NCBI GenBank assembly: GCA_019915135.1
Contig: JAHLMK010000001.1
Location: forward strand, 4,092,001-4,156,000
Length of the DNA: 64,000 nt
Direction: 5' to 3'
From: Strobilurus pachycystidiatus
Taxonomy: Eukaryota > Basidiomycota > Agaricomycetes > Agaricales > Physalacriaceae
Below, piece by piece: positions 37,610 through 49,653 of this stretch. A program made the translations under genes and the position numbers. The number at the start of each line of letters is the position of its first letter. Position 1 is the first letter of the stretch. The notes under the pieces were generated by a model. That model was not told the DNA's origin. It worked only from the letters and a program-made list of their open reading frames with translations, and did not search any database.

Positions 37610-39470
37610 GTCTCTTACACCCGTGCCTAATTCTCCGACACCCGCGAGCGTAGTGATTGTCCGCCTGACGGATGTAAGGCTAGACGCATGGCCTGATGAG
37701 AAGTTCCTGAGTATATCTCGTACACAAACCAAGCGAATGGTGCAAATGTGGTTATTGTAGGTACTTATTCGCGTACGGTGGGTGAGATGGATGGCGTACA
37801 CGCTGTATAGCAAGAGCCTGAGGACGGGGAGCGTGTTAAGGGGGGAGCGAGCAACGGTATCCATCTCACCACAAGTATGGGTCGTGAAAGAGACGGCGGT
37901 ACCGACATCTTGGCTGCTCAGACATTGAGCGTAACGCTTCAGAGGCCAGTGCATGCGCGAGGAATACTCCGGCTAGCATATATCCAGTGATTGTCGAAGG
38001 GGAAAGAAAGAGAGCGCCCGACGGAATGTATTGGCGACGTATGTGCTATGTAGACTGGACGAACTTCCGACACAATTGATTCCGTGGAGGTAGAAGTGGT
38101 GTATTGGATGGGAGGAGGTGTCGAGGCCAGGACGTCGCAAAGAAGAGCGAGGCTCACATTCCTCCTCCTCGTGGTTCGGTGGTCCCTTCCTGCTCGGCGT
38201 ACGCGCTCCATACCTCGGATCCTGCCTCGTCGCGATGATGTGTCCTCTTCAGGTTGGATTAATCGTGAAAGCGACACAGGGCGGGTGAATATCCGCACGC
38301 TACAACACGCGTCGTGGAGGGTCCAGTTGCAACGTACAAGAGGCGTGTAAGGCTGTGACGACGAGGCTTGCGCTCGTTTCTTTGCGACGATGGGCGTTCC
38401 ACGGTGCGGGATGGATGTATGGCGTACGCGCTGAACAGCAGACATCGCCGACCGTGGAGGAGGAACGCGAGCTATGTTGCCGTTAAGTCTGGATGATGAG
38501 AGAAAGGACAAGACGTACCGTTCCGCCGGCGTCGCGTTGTGTGTGCTTGTTACACGTCTCCCAGTCGAAGCGTCCCACTCTGGGGCTTTGATCTCGTCTT
38601 GCGAAAGATGCAGTACCGGTGTCGCGACGCGCGTGTCGGGTGTCGGGGCCCAATACAGATCTTCCATTCCAATTTCTCTGCTCCATTCCCTTTCCTCCCG
38701 GCATTGGTCGGGTCAGTAAGCTTGACGGACGTGAGCCGCACAGACTTCCTGTAAAATGGCCTGAGTTTCTCCTCGTAGACCAAGACTCGGTGAATGACGC
38801 GCACATAATAAGGCTTAAGCAGCCTGACGGTACAGTATGTAGGCATAGGCACGACGACCTTGTCGGACTCGGATATGGTGGGCGGGAATGAATAGCGTAC
38901 GCGCCGAGTGAAGATGAGGAGCAGTGCCTTTCCGATTTGGAAGCGTCGAGAGTTGCTATTCGGGTCACAGATTATGAGGGAGGACAATTGAAGACGTTCC
39001 TTTCCGTGTGCGCTAGCCGACTCGCTTCGCAAACTCGGCCTGTTCTCAGAAGAAAGTAGGTGCGGGTGTCGGGCGTCGGGTTCCTCATCCCTCCCTTCGC
39101 ACATGCTTGGGTACATGAGTAAATGGTTGTGAAAGTCGAAAGTGGTATGTGATCGGCCTCTTACGTCAGGAACCCAGCAATGATGTTTCCTTCCATCCAT
39201 CGCGAGATGACTGCTTACTGGCCTCTCCTGCCCGCGTATCGGAGCCCATTGCCTGCTGGAGCTCTACAGCGAGTCGTTAGCCGGGAACGGCAACGGTAGG
39301 AGCCGACGTTGGAAAAGAATACACCAACTGGTACGTCTCCGTTCCGGATTATTTTCTTTGACTCACAGACAAAGACGACTACACAGGAGAACTTGCGATT
39401 CTACACACGCGTACATTCTGCGCCGCTCTTCTAAAATGAACACAGCACGCCCACAACAACACACATAACG
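37610..39470. other. spacer between divergent Atg11-like fragments; contains dispersed repeat
   Basis: Contains the second copy of the 3181-3400 repeat (38196-38386). A 216-codon minus-strand reading (38550-39200) and a 242-codon one (37939-38667) overlap each other in different frames and show no known domain. I do not call either as a gene. Confidence 0.3.
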
Positions 39471-39477
39471 CGCACGG

Positions 39478-41330
39478 ATGCGACTGACAATCTACCGCGC
39501 GTCGGACGGGCACAGTGCTGAGGTTGACTAGGACGGGCGGTGAGTGTTCAATTTCGTCACATCTCTCGACACCCAATTCCTTCCCATTCTACTTCCCTCC
39601 TGCCTACACCACCATCCTTACTATACATCTCACCCTCCCACCTACACCTGCCCAAACTTCGTACTAACGCAACCAACCCCACAGAACGCCTCTCACACCT
39701 ATCCTATCTTTGCACACACACATCCCACTCGAGGCACTCGTGGCATACGCCAGCGACGGGACGCGCGTAAACGGACGGGCAGTGGGTGGGTGTGCCTGTT
39801 TGCAAGGAGCGGCTGGTCATGGACGAGCCCCTGCAAATCCCGCCGTCGTCAACGCCGCCCTGGACTTCGTCAACGCTAATGCAGCTCCGGACTTTGCCAA
39901 CACTCACTTCCGCCAACTCTCCGCGCTCGCCGCCCTCCTCTCATCAATCCTGTCCACACTCTCCACGCTCAAAGCCGTCTGGGAGCTCTACGCGCCCAAG
40001 TCGAGCGTGAGGTCGAGCGGCAGGCGAAGCTCGTCGCAGGCGTACGCGGGGATTTAGCGTAGGTTCGGGGTGTTAAGGTGCTATTCAATGATCGAACACT
40101 AGGAGACATGTCTTCGCGAAACTATAGCAGAAGTTCGGATGGGTGGCGGGCGCGCGTTGTGGAGACGGTCGGCGTCGTCGGCGCGGACACGGCTTGCAGG
40201 CCTGAACGCGCAGCTCGCCGCCATCCCGCCCATCGTGGAAATTCAGGCATGTGCACCGGCTGTAGGCATATCTAGCAAGGTGAAAGGACGTCGAATAGTG
40301 CATGCTGGTGCTCGAGGGGGATGCAGAGGGTCCTTGTGAGGATGGATGTGAGGGGTGTGGAGCGGGCGCGAAGAAGGCGGTGGGGGAAGATGAGTGAGGG
40401 TGGGGCAAGTGCGAGGAGGGGGAGTGAGGCGGAGTATCGGAAGGGGTGGTGGATGAGCTGCGGAGGGCGGGGGAGGAAAATCGGGCGTGAGGGAGGAGGA
40501 AAGGAGGCGGCGGGAGAGAAGGGAAGGGGGCAGCTGGAGGCGGCTCAAGGCGAGCTCGCGTTCACCCACCCAATCCGAGCTCGCGTCCACACAAGCCGAG
40601 CTTGCATACACCCGCGACGACCATCAATCCATGCTTGCCGACCTCTCCGCCGCCCAAACCAGCCTTTCGTCTACCCAGCATTGCCCAAACCGAACTCTCC
40701 GCCACTTGCACAGAGCTGACAACCGCACCGCAGACCATCCGTGCGGGATCACCTCGCCAAGGCAGACGGGGATGGCGTCGTATGGACAGGAGGTGGAGGA
40801 GCGAAGAGCAGTGAAGAAGGAGAAGGATGCGCTAGCAAGGGATATACAGGGTTGCAAGCCGAGATCGATATGCAGAGCACAGAGAGGGACGCGCGGCTCC
40901 AACGGAGGACGAGAGAGACGCTGCCCCGAGGACAGCCGAAGAACAATTGGACGACGCCAGGGCGACGCGGTCGGCTCGAGTAGTGTCACAATAGGGACAG
41001 TATCATCAGGTGAGAGCTTTTCTCTTCCTGCATTTCAGAACAGGATAAAGCCATCCAAAGGTCTTTCTCTCTCTGGTATCGGGCAAGCGCTCTTGTTCCT
41101 TCCGTCGTTGAGTATCGTTGGTCATCATTTCAGAGTCCTAGGAAGGAGCTCGCACATGTTGAGCGGAAGCTGCAATCCGCACCCCAAATCGACTCAATCC
41201 GCACTCCAATCGACACAGGGCAAACTCCAGTCAACACAGCGCGACCTCGAATCGACTCAAACAACCCTCGAATCAACCCGACGCTATCTAGAAACCCAGA
41301 CCTCCGAATTTTACGCCCTTCATACCGAAC
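39478..41330 (+). pseudogene. Atg11-like N-terminal and coiled-coil remnant, copy D
   Basis: Plus strand from ATG 39478: MRLTIYRASDGHSAEVD then TAG (39529-39531, Trp in copies A and B1) and DGR|gtgagt. After an intron to about 39685 comes ALVAYASDGTRVNGR (about 39728), then FRQLSALAALLSSILSTL (39910-39965). Coiled coil with STQ-spaced heptads (ELASTQAELAYTRDDHQSML, about 40575-40635), EVEERRAVKKEKDALARDIQ (about 40790-40850) and QSTQRDLESTQTTLESTRRY (41235-41290). Several frameshifts and one nonsense codon. It stops where the unknown duplicated block begins, so the C-terminal FRNF part is absent. Confidence 0.5.
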
Positions 41331-43450
41331 GACTCGCCAGCCCATACTCACCAGCATGGACACCTCCATGCCCCATCGCGGGCTGGCTATCATGTCGCCG
41401 ATCAAGACAAGAGTTTGGAAACGCGTTGTGGAATACGCTGATGCATAGACGATACGACTTGTTAAATGAGTGACATGAGGACCTACCACTCGAGGAAGTC
41501 ATTATCACATATGTATCATTAGATATCCTGGGACTCTTCGAGTATTAAAGTATTATTGTCTCATCAATTACTCTAAATAGTTTCTACCAACGACACGCGT
41601 AACTTACTTGGTGCATATTCTGCGCGCTGCAAGAAGTCGAAACCAGGTAGGGGAGGGCATGTAAATTACCCGGATCACTGCATGAACCGTCTCCTCCGAC
41701 CATCATCTTCACACCGAGCCGACCATCATCAAGGCAAAATATCAGTACTATAGAACTTGTTCAACGCCGGCGAGAATGCGGGACGGTCAGGCGGAAGCCT
41801 ACCAAGGGCGTCTTTTTTCTTTCAAGGATGTCGGATCGGCGGTGAGTCGTTGTGCTCTTTGTGGCTGAAAGTGCGCACTGACTCGGACGACACAGGAGGT
41901 CCATCGGTCAATGCACGCAGCTCCTCGGGTAGAACAATCCGCATGCAGCCCTGCCCCTTCCACGATGATGAGGACGACGACAAACCGGCCAAGAAGACTC
42001 GTTACCCAGAGAATGACGAGCAATGCCTACTCGCGCAAGAAGAGCGACCGTAGGCCTCCCACTCCTTGCCAACGAATGTCAAAAAGCCGACTGGATGTTT
42101 GATTCACGAAAAGTATGTATGCTGTTTCATCTGTTGAGTACCTTTATTCTCTAACGAACATGTCTAGCCGACCTGGAGACCCATCCACATCATCCCAAAT
42201 GGTTCCATCCCTCTCTTTACTGCATCAAGCTCTTCCTCAGAGCGAATTGAATTCTTCATCGGACGCGGCAAGCCATTTCCATTGTTCAAGATCATCAACT
42301 CTCCGGAATCACTTTCCAGGTATTCGGACATAGTACATACCCCGCAATGTGCAGTTCGCCGTGCGCATTACCTCTACCAGTTACCGAAAAACTATCGATC
42401 CAGCGGCGCGATGTATGTCTTCCCCAACGAGGTCTCATTGCAGCACCCATTCTCCCGCAAGCCCCGGTCGTGTTTCCGAGACGAGAGTACTTATCGACGT
42501 CTACGCGATCCTGCCGGACCATACGGCTTAGGTCGAGGATGCAGGCTGAACTAAAAGCGGAATCACGAAGAGGTCGCGCCCATCGGGGATGCAGGCCGCG
42601 AGGAGATGGCTGACGAGTGGAGTCCGCGCTATAGTCCCAGCTCCCCCGCTCCCAAAATGAAGAAGCGTAAACAGGGCGTAGAGGATCCACTGCCATCCCA
42701 ACTGCTCGCGCTCCAGGAAGACACGTCAAGACCGCCTGTAGGGCTTCACTCTCAGCTCCCGGAATCCCAGGCATCCGAGTCGTAACCTTACGCAGGGGAA
42801 ACAGAGGACGGGAATGCTCGCCGAGCGTCATCACCATCCCTTCGGTCGCGCACATCTCTGCTTGTTCAATGGACACGCCGTTCTACTGCCAAGTTTCAAA
42901 TCTGCGCCTTCGCCTTCAGGCCCGAGAGCAATCTGCGGTGCATCTTCCATACGAGCGGGCCCGGCGTCCTCGAGGATCCGCGCTACGTCGCGTTCATGAA
43001 CACGTTCCACGACGAGTGCTACCACGACATCGCGTCACGCGCCCACTGTCCCGATCCCGTCACCTTCACGAGCGCAGCCTTCCAGCAGCTCCGCCTGCCG
43101 AGCCTCGACGCGCAGATCTTTGCCATTCCGAAATACTCGTTGAAGCCGGAGAGGGACTAGAGCCGTTCATGGGATGCCGGCTGAAGCTGAGCTGTTGACA
43201 AATAGTACGACGATTGGGCTGAGGCCGGCGACGGGGCCTCTGCAGGAGGGCGCGATTCGGGATCTAGATTTCATCCAGCGCTTGATGAAGCAAACTTGAC
43301 GATTGAGAGTATTTGTAAGTTGGGGTAGTATTGGCGGCTGCCACATGTCGAGAGTTTGAGGGAGACAGAGGATAAGGCTGAGGCTGAGGAGGATGAGATG
43401 GTGGTAAGAATAGGGTATGGTGATGTGGCGACCTAGTACTTATTGCAGTT
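41320..43450 (+). pseudogene. duplicated block of unknown gene, copy 3
   Basis: The fullest copy of the block found before each NLR. Its 3' half has one frame from ATG 42657 (MKKRKQGVEDPLPSQLLAL) to TAG 43160, broken once by TAA (42783-42785). The most conserved run includes FRPESNLRCIFHTSGPGVLE, FHDECYHDIA and FAIPKYSLKPERD (42900-43157). The 5' half (ETHPHHPKW at 42178) lies in other frames. Product unknown; no domain recognised. Confidence 0.45.
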
Positions 43451-43459
43451 TCCGAAATA

Positions 43460-44650
43460 GTTGGCGGAGGCTGCCTTTTTGGGCACGCGCGTGATTTCGC
43501 AATCATTTTGTCCATAATTCTTGTACCCACCATATCTACCTCAATTCTCGACCGTTCCGCTTTGCTTTTTGACAGAAACACATCGCCTGAGCTCTCTTAG
43601 GACACACGACCAATCGCCCGCGAAATCGCCACCCTTTCTCGCGTGTCATTCTGGCGTCAATCCCGGACCTCTTTCCCCTGCCCTCAAAAATTGGATTTTG
43701 AGAGTTGAGCTTCATGAGCACATTAATACATGCCTCTTAGTATAATCATTGAGTACAAAAAATTTCAGGAGCTGCAGTAAAACGGTGCAGAAGTGGTACT
43801 CCGGACAATATCCGATCACTTGCCTGCACCTGTGGCGTAAGGGTTTGGGTTGCTCCTGAGTATACACAAACTAATAGAGCCTTGGGGATGTATTCTTGTA
43901 CCACAGAGCCCAGTACTTTCTGCTAGAGAGCAATTTTATAACCTGTAACTTGTCTTTGGATGTACAAGCAGGAGGTGCACTTTTCCGTCATTTCAGAGGC
44001 CTCAGAACAGGTCCGAGGGCTCAGGCTACATCATAGCATTGCCAAACCTAGGATAAAAGCTTCCGCAATGTCAGGTAGTGTGTCAAGATGCCCAAATAGC
44101 TCTGGTCACACTGGCCACACAGTAAATGGTGTGGCACTTGTGAAGGGCCGCTCCGTGCTCCACAAAAACTCTTGAGCCTAATCTGAACATATATATCTGT
44201 CTATATATGCGTTCATGCTGCTCAACTCTTAGGTTCTGAATTTTGAGCCCACCGGGAAGGTGTGTAACATGGGGACAGAGGTATCACATGAACCAATCCC
44301 CGGTTTTTGCGGGCGATTAGACGTGCATTTAGAGCGAGTTTTTCCAGCTTATTTCGATCCAAAAACCAAGAGGAACGGTGTTTATTTGAGCGAACTAGGT
44401 GGGTACAAGATTGACGGTGTAAATTGATCAAAATCCGAAAATGGCAGCCTCCGCCAACTATTTCGGAAACTGCAATAACATGGATGTATGGGAATCGTCC
44501 TATTGATCGGATTGACAATTCTTCACGCGTACCTACATAGATCTAGCAGAATTGCATCACATACCGCCTTTCCAGGACGACCGAGGTTTCATTCGGAGAC
44601 TTGACCAGTTGACTCGGAGTCTCGGAGGATTGAATCGCACGTCACTGTCA
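43460..44650. other. spacer upstream of NLR3, no supported gene
   Basis: Only short readings. The last 150 bp align with the NLR1 and NLR2 upstream regions, including the element at 44655-44680. Confidence 0.35.
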
Positions 44651-44787
44651 AGAGAATGTACTGTATTGAAATCCGAGTAAATTACATGAGAAACAAACGA
44701 ATCACATATCGACATGTGTCTCGTTCCCACGCATTGCCTTCACCTCGCACAACCACGTCCATCGCACAACAGCACTCCCAAACCGCA

Positions 44788-47700
44788 ATGCGAAAGTTCT
44801 TCAAGTCCCTCAAGAAAAGACGCCGCGCGAACCGTGCGTCTACTCCGGCGTCGACGCCAGACAATCACGTATCTACTCCAGCGGCACCCCCCGACCTTGT
44901 CAATCGGGCCTCTACTCCAGCGCTGCCTCCCGACCATGCTAGTCTTGCATCTGCTCTAGCGGCGCCCCTCGACCTTGCGAATCGGGCCTCTACTCTAGCG
45001 CCGCCTCCCGACCATGCAAGTCGTGCACCCACTCCAGCGCCGCCGCTCGATCAGAAAGCCGTGATTGACTGGAAAGGATCAGCCAAGATTACCTGGAGTG
45101 GCATCGAGATGCTGTTGAAGAGGGCCGAGAAAGGACTGGACGGAACACCGCTCAAAACTCCTGTTGGTGTTATCAACACTTTCATTGACCTGGTCCATGT
45201 ACGTGGATCTGTAACGACCCGGCTGCTTGTCATGACCTGACCTGACATCTTTGAATAGCAGGTTGGCGATCGCAGGGAAGATATGCGCGACCTGATGTCC
45301 CACACCCAAAAGCGCCTTGAGCTCATCAATGCCGCACTAGTGGAATCGGACTGCAGAGTCGCAAACGACCGCATGGATTTGTTTGCCAAGTACGTCGAAA
45401 TCTGCCAGTGCACTTGAATACAACCTCATCTTTGCCACAGGATCCTCATTGAACAAGTCGGTAAACTCCACGCAATGGCGTTGAGGTCCTTTGTTGGCCG
45501 TGCTGCAACCAGCGACAACGACATCCGGGAAATCAAGAGAATCTTTGATGTTCTGAATGAAAGCACAAAGGACTTTCATGTGCGTACTTTCTTGGCCTCT
45601 ACAGCTGTCCCAGAACCTGATCCTCATCAACTAGCTGGCTGTTTCCCTAAGCATTGAGCGCAGCACCGCTGCCCTCATCTCTTCGGTTGATAAACACCGC
45701 CTGGCGAGCTTGCCTCGGTCACGCCAGGCCCCCTATGATGCTGATGTCAACTCCAAAGGAGTCAGTGTTACACGTGAAGAGTGCACTCCGGGGACGCGTG
45801 TGCAGATCATCAAGGATTTGCTAGACTGGGCACAGAATCCATCCTCAGATACTTCAGCATCCATATTCTGGCTGAATGGTGCAGCTGGGGCAGGGAAGTC
45901 TACCATTGCGTACTCAGTGTGCAAGGCTCTTGATGGTCCCACGGGCATCCTTGCAGCTTCCTTCTTTTGCTCTCGACAACTTGCAGGGTTGAGAGAGCGA
46001 AAGTACATCATTCCCTCCATTGCATATCAGTTAGCTTGTCATTCAGGCTCCTTTGCCACCGCTCTTCTCAAGGCAAACTTGAATTCTGCCGAATCCTCCT
46101 CCTCCTTTAAGCAGATGAAGGATCTCCTTGTTAATCCATGGCAGGAATCAGCCAGCAAACGTCTTGGGTGCCCTACCTATGTTATTGTTGTTGATGCCTT
46201 GGATGAAGCCCAGGGTGGCTGGGATTTTTTGAATGAGTTGATCTCTACCATTGAGGCTGGTCATTTGACCGGACTCAAATTCCTCATCACGAGTCGTCAA
46301 GATCCAAAGTTGGCTGAAAGGTGTACTGCATTGACATCTGACTTTGTCTGCCATCTTGAAGAAGTGACCAGGCATGATGTGCAACATGACATTTTCACAT
46401 TTCTGTCTGCTTCTCTTCCCAATCTTTGTAGTACATCTCAACTTGAGATCTTAGCACAGCGTGCTGATGGACTTTTTATCTATGCTGCTACTGCAGTGAG
46501 GTTTATTTCACATGGTCATGCTCACACTCAAGAGTGTCAAAGGCGACTGAATAGTCTATTACAGACTTGGCCTTCACGTTCTGAGAGTGTTGATGCATTA
46601 CCAGTGGATGAACTGTACAGTCAAGTGTTGAAAGATGTCTTTGCATCAGTTGGGGAGACAGATTCTCACATTCGCCTCAGAATTCTATATACCATTTTAT
46701 GCACAGAGGAGCCAGTTTCTGTTTTTGTGCTCAATAGTCTTTTAGGCAAAACTGCGGATAATATGGAGTTTGTAGAATATGTCATTGCTCATCTTCATGC
46801 TGTTTTATATGTGTCAAAGCATGATGACTGCATATACTGGTACCACAAGTCATTCTATGACTTTATGTGCGACTCCAGGAGAGCTTTGACTTACACATGT
46901 GATATTGTCATCCAGCATTCTTTGCTAGCTTTAGAGTGCCTTATAATCATGGATCATAATTTGCATTTCAACATGTGCAACCTGCCATCTTCATATCTTC
47001 TTGATGCTGAGATATCAGATCTTGCTCAGCGGATTAAGAATTCTGTTTCTCCTCTTCTTTGTTATGTCTGTCATCACTGGGTGGATCATCTCCTCAAGGG
47101 TCACTGTGGTGCAACACTTGATGTGAAGCAAGCTACAGAGGTTATCACAAAATTACGCTCATTTTGTGATGGCCAGCTTCTATTCTGGATTGAAACTATG
47201 AACATTATTGGCCAAGGTGGCACATGCTCAACAATGCTTAAAATTGCACGGAATGTATTGGATAATCAGGTAAGTTTTTGAATAGTATCATTACTTTACC
47301 AGCATATATTAAGTTTCTATAACAGGATGGAACAAAAAATGATTTCACACTCCAATTGTCACAAGATTTGAAAGTTGCACAAAACTTTGGCACAGCATTC
47401 ATCTCCAATCCTCTAGCAGCATCAACTCCACATCTGTATATTTCTGCACTTGCTGCTGACAATAGTGACTCAACATTCATAGGCAGATGGAGAGATCATT
47501 TTCCTGAAATACCAAAGTTGTCAGGTAAAAGAAGAAAAGAATATCTAGTGACAACATTGAGAGGACATACAAAGCAGGTCAATTCTGCTTCATTCTCACA
47601 TGATGACCGATACATTCTCTCTGCATCAAATGACAAGATAGTGCGAGTGTGGAATGCAGAGACAGGCAAAGAAGAGTTGAAGTTGGAAGGACATACATCT

Positions 47701-49653
47701 TGGGTCAATTCTGCCTCATTCTCACATGACGGAAAGTACATTGTCTCTGCATCAGATGATGCAACAGTGCGAGTGTGGAATGCTAAGAAAGGCAAAGAGG
47801 AGTTGGAGTTGAAAGGACATACACATTGGGTCAATTCTGCCTCGTTCTCACATGACGGAAAGTACATTGTCTCTGCATCAGATGACCAGACGGTGCGAGT
47901 GTGGAATGCTGAGACAGGCAAACAGGAGTTGAATTTGAAAGGACATATAGCTGGTGTCAATTTTGCCTCATTCTCACATAGTGGCCGGTACATTGTCTCT
48001 GCATCGGATGACCATTCAGTGCGAGTGTGGAATGCTGAGACAGGCCAAGAGGAGATGAAGTTGGAAGGACATAGAGATTGGGTCAATTCTGCCTCATTCT
48101 CACATGATGGCCGGTACATTGTTTCTGCATCAAGTGACCAGACAGTGCGAGTGTGGAATGCTGGGATAGGCAGCGGGGAGTTGGAGTTGAAAGGACATAC
48201 ACATTGTGTCAATTTTGCCTCATTCTCACATGATGGCCGGTACATTGTCTCTGCATCAGATGACAAGACAGTGCAAGTGTGGAATGCTGAGACAGGGAGA
48301 GAGGAGTTGAAGTTCCTTATTCTCACATGATGGCCGGTACATTGTCTCTGCATCAGATGACAATACAGTGCAAGTGTGGAATGCTGAGGCAGGGAAAGAG
48401 GAGTTGAAGTTGGAAGGACATACAAATTATGTCTTTTCTGCCTCATTCTCACATGATGGCCGCTACATTGTCTCTGCATCAGGTGACATGACAGTGCAAG
48501 TGTGGAATGCTGAGACAGGCAAGGAGGAGTTGAAGTTGGAAGGACATACAGATCGAATCAATTCTGCCTCATTCTCACATGATAGCCGGTACATTGTCTC
48601 TGCATCATATGACAAGACAGTGCGAGTGTGGAATGCTGAGACAGGCAAGGAAAAGTTGAAGTTGGAAGGACATACAAGTTGGGTCAGATCTGCCTCATTC
48701 TCACATGATGGCCGGTACATTGTCTCTGCATCAGATGACGAGACAGTGCGAGTGTGGAACACTGAGACAGGCAAAGAGGGTTTGAAGTTGGTAGGACATA
48801 CAAATGGTGTCATTTCTGCCGCATTCACACATGATGGCCGGTACATTGTCTCTGCATCATATGACAAGACAGTGCGAGTGTGGAATGCTGAGACAGGCAA
48901 GGAGGAGTTGAAGTTGGAAGGACATACAAGTTATGTCAATTCTGCCTCATTCTCACATGATAGCCGATATATTGTCTCTGCATCATGGGACGAGACAGTG
49001 CGAGTGTGGAATGCTGAGACAGGCAAAGAGGAGTTGAAGTTGGAAGGACATACACATTGGGTCAATTCTGCCTCATTCTCACATGATGGCCGGTATATTG
49101 TCTCTGCATCATATGACAAGACAGTGCGAGTGTGGAATGCTGATACAGGCAAGGAGGAGTTGAAGTTGGAAGGACATACACATTGGGTCAATTCTGCCTC
49201 ATTCTCACATGATGGTCGGTACATTGTCTCTACATCATGGGACAAGACAGTACGAGTGTGGAATGCTGAGGCAGGCAAAGAGGAGTCAATGTTGAAGGCA
49301 CATGCAGGTAAGTATATATTATTTTCATTATTTATATGATGGCAAACATATCATCTTCGTACATCATCTTGTGGTTCCAATAGAACCTCAAGTACTCTAA
49401 GTTTGCTTTGATCATTAATTGTTTACTGACATTGTTCACAGATTCTGTTAATGATCTTGATTTGTGGTCTAAGCAAAACGGCTGGTTAGTCTCTTCAAAA
49501 GAAGAAAAGCTTTTATGGCTGCCATCCACATCATTGTCTGCTCTCAGAACCCCTCGCTGTGAACAGGTCATTTCTCGGTTTGGTAATTTTGATGTAGATT
49601 TTTCAAATGCTTTTATTGGTGAAAATTGGAGTAAGTGTTATGTTGGTCATTAA
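44788..49653 (+). pseudogene. NACHT-WD40 NLR receptor, copy 3 (NLR3), frameshifted
   Basis: Exons by homology: 44788-45198, 45259-45389, 45441-45579, 45635-47269, 47326-49307, 49442-49653. Basic start MRKFFKSLKK; six Ala/Pro linker units; helical domain; Walker A GAAGAGKST; VVDALDE; LITSRQDP; HKSFYDFM. In the WD40 exon the frame breaks at about 48313: unit 7 has lost 29 bp of its first half, giving a stop at 48328-48330 after six repeats (predicted 1106 residues). Beyond it a second frame is open for seven more complete repeats, the cap exon and NWSKCYVGH. The N-terminal, NACHT and splice sites are intact, so the lesion is recent, or is an assembly error in a collapsed repeat. The short form could still be made. 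Confidence 0.8.
47557..49291 (+). repeat. WD40-coding tandem array of NLR3, 14 blocks, one truncated
   Basis: Units 1-6 (47557-48312) are in one frame and units 8-14 (48410-49291) in another. Unit 7 (48313-48409) is 97 bp instead of 126. Residues 6/7/25/27 run KQ/N/K, SW/D/A, HW/D/Q, AG/D/H, DW/S/Q, HC/D/K, (–)/D/N, NY/G/M, DR/Y/K, SW/D/E, NG/Y/K, SY/W/E, HW/Y/K, HW/W/K. It is the longest of the three arrays. Confidence 0.9.

Noticed and set aside
38550..39200. 216-codon minus-strand reading
   Set aside because: Overlaps other open readings in different frames, has no recognisable motif, and lies in a GC-rich repeat-derived spacer.
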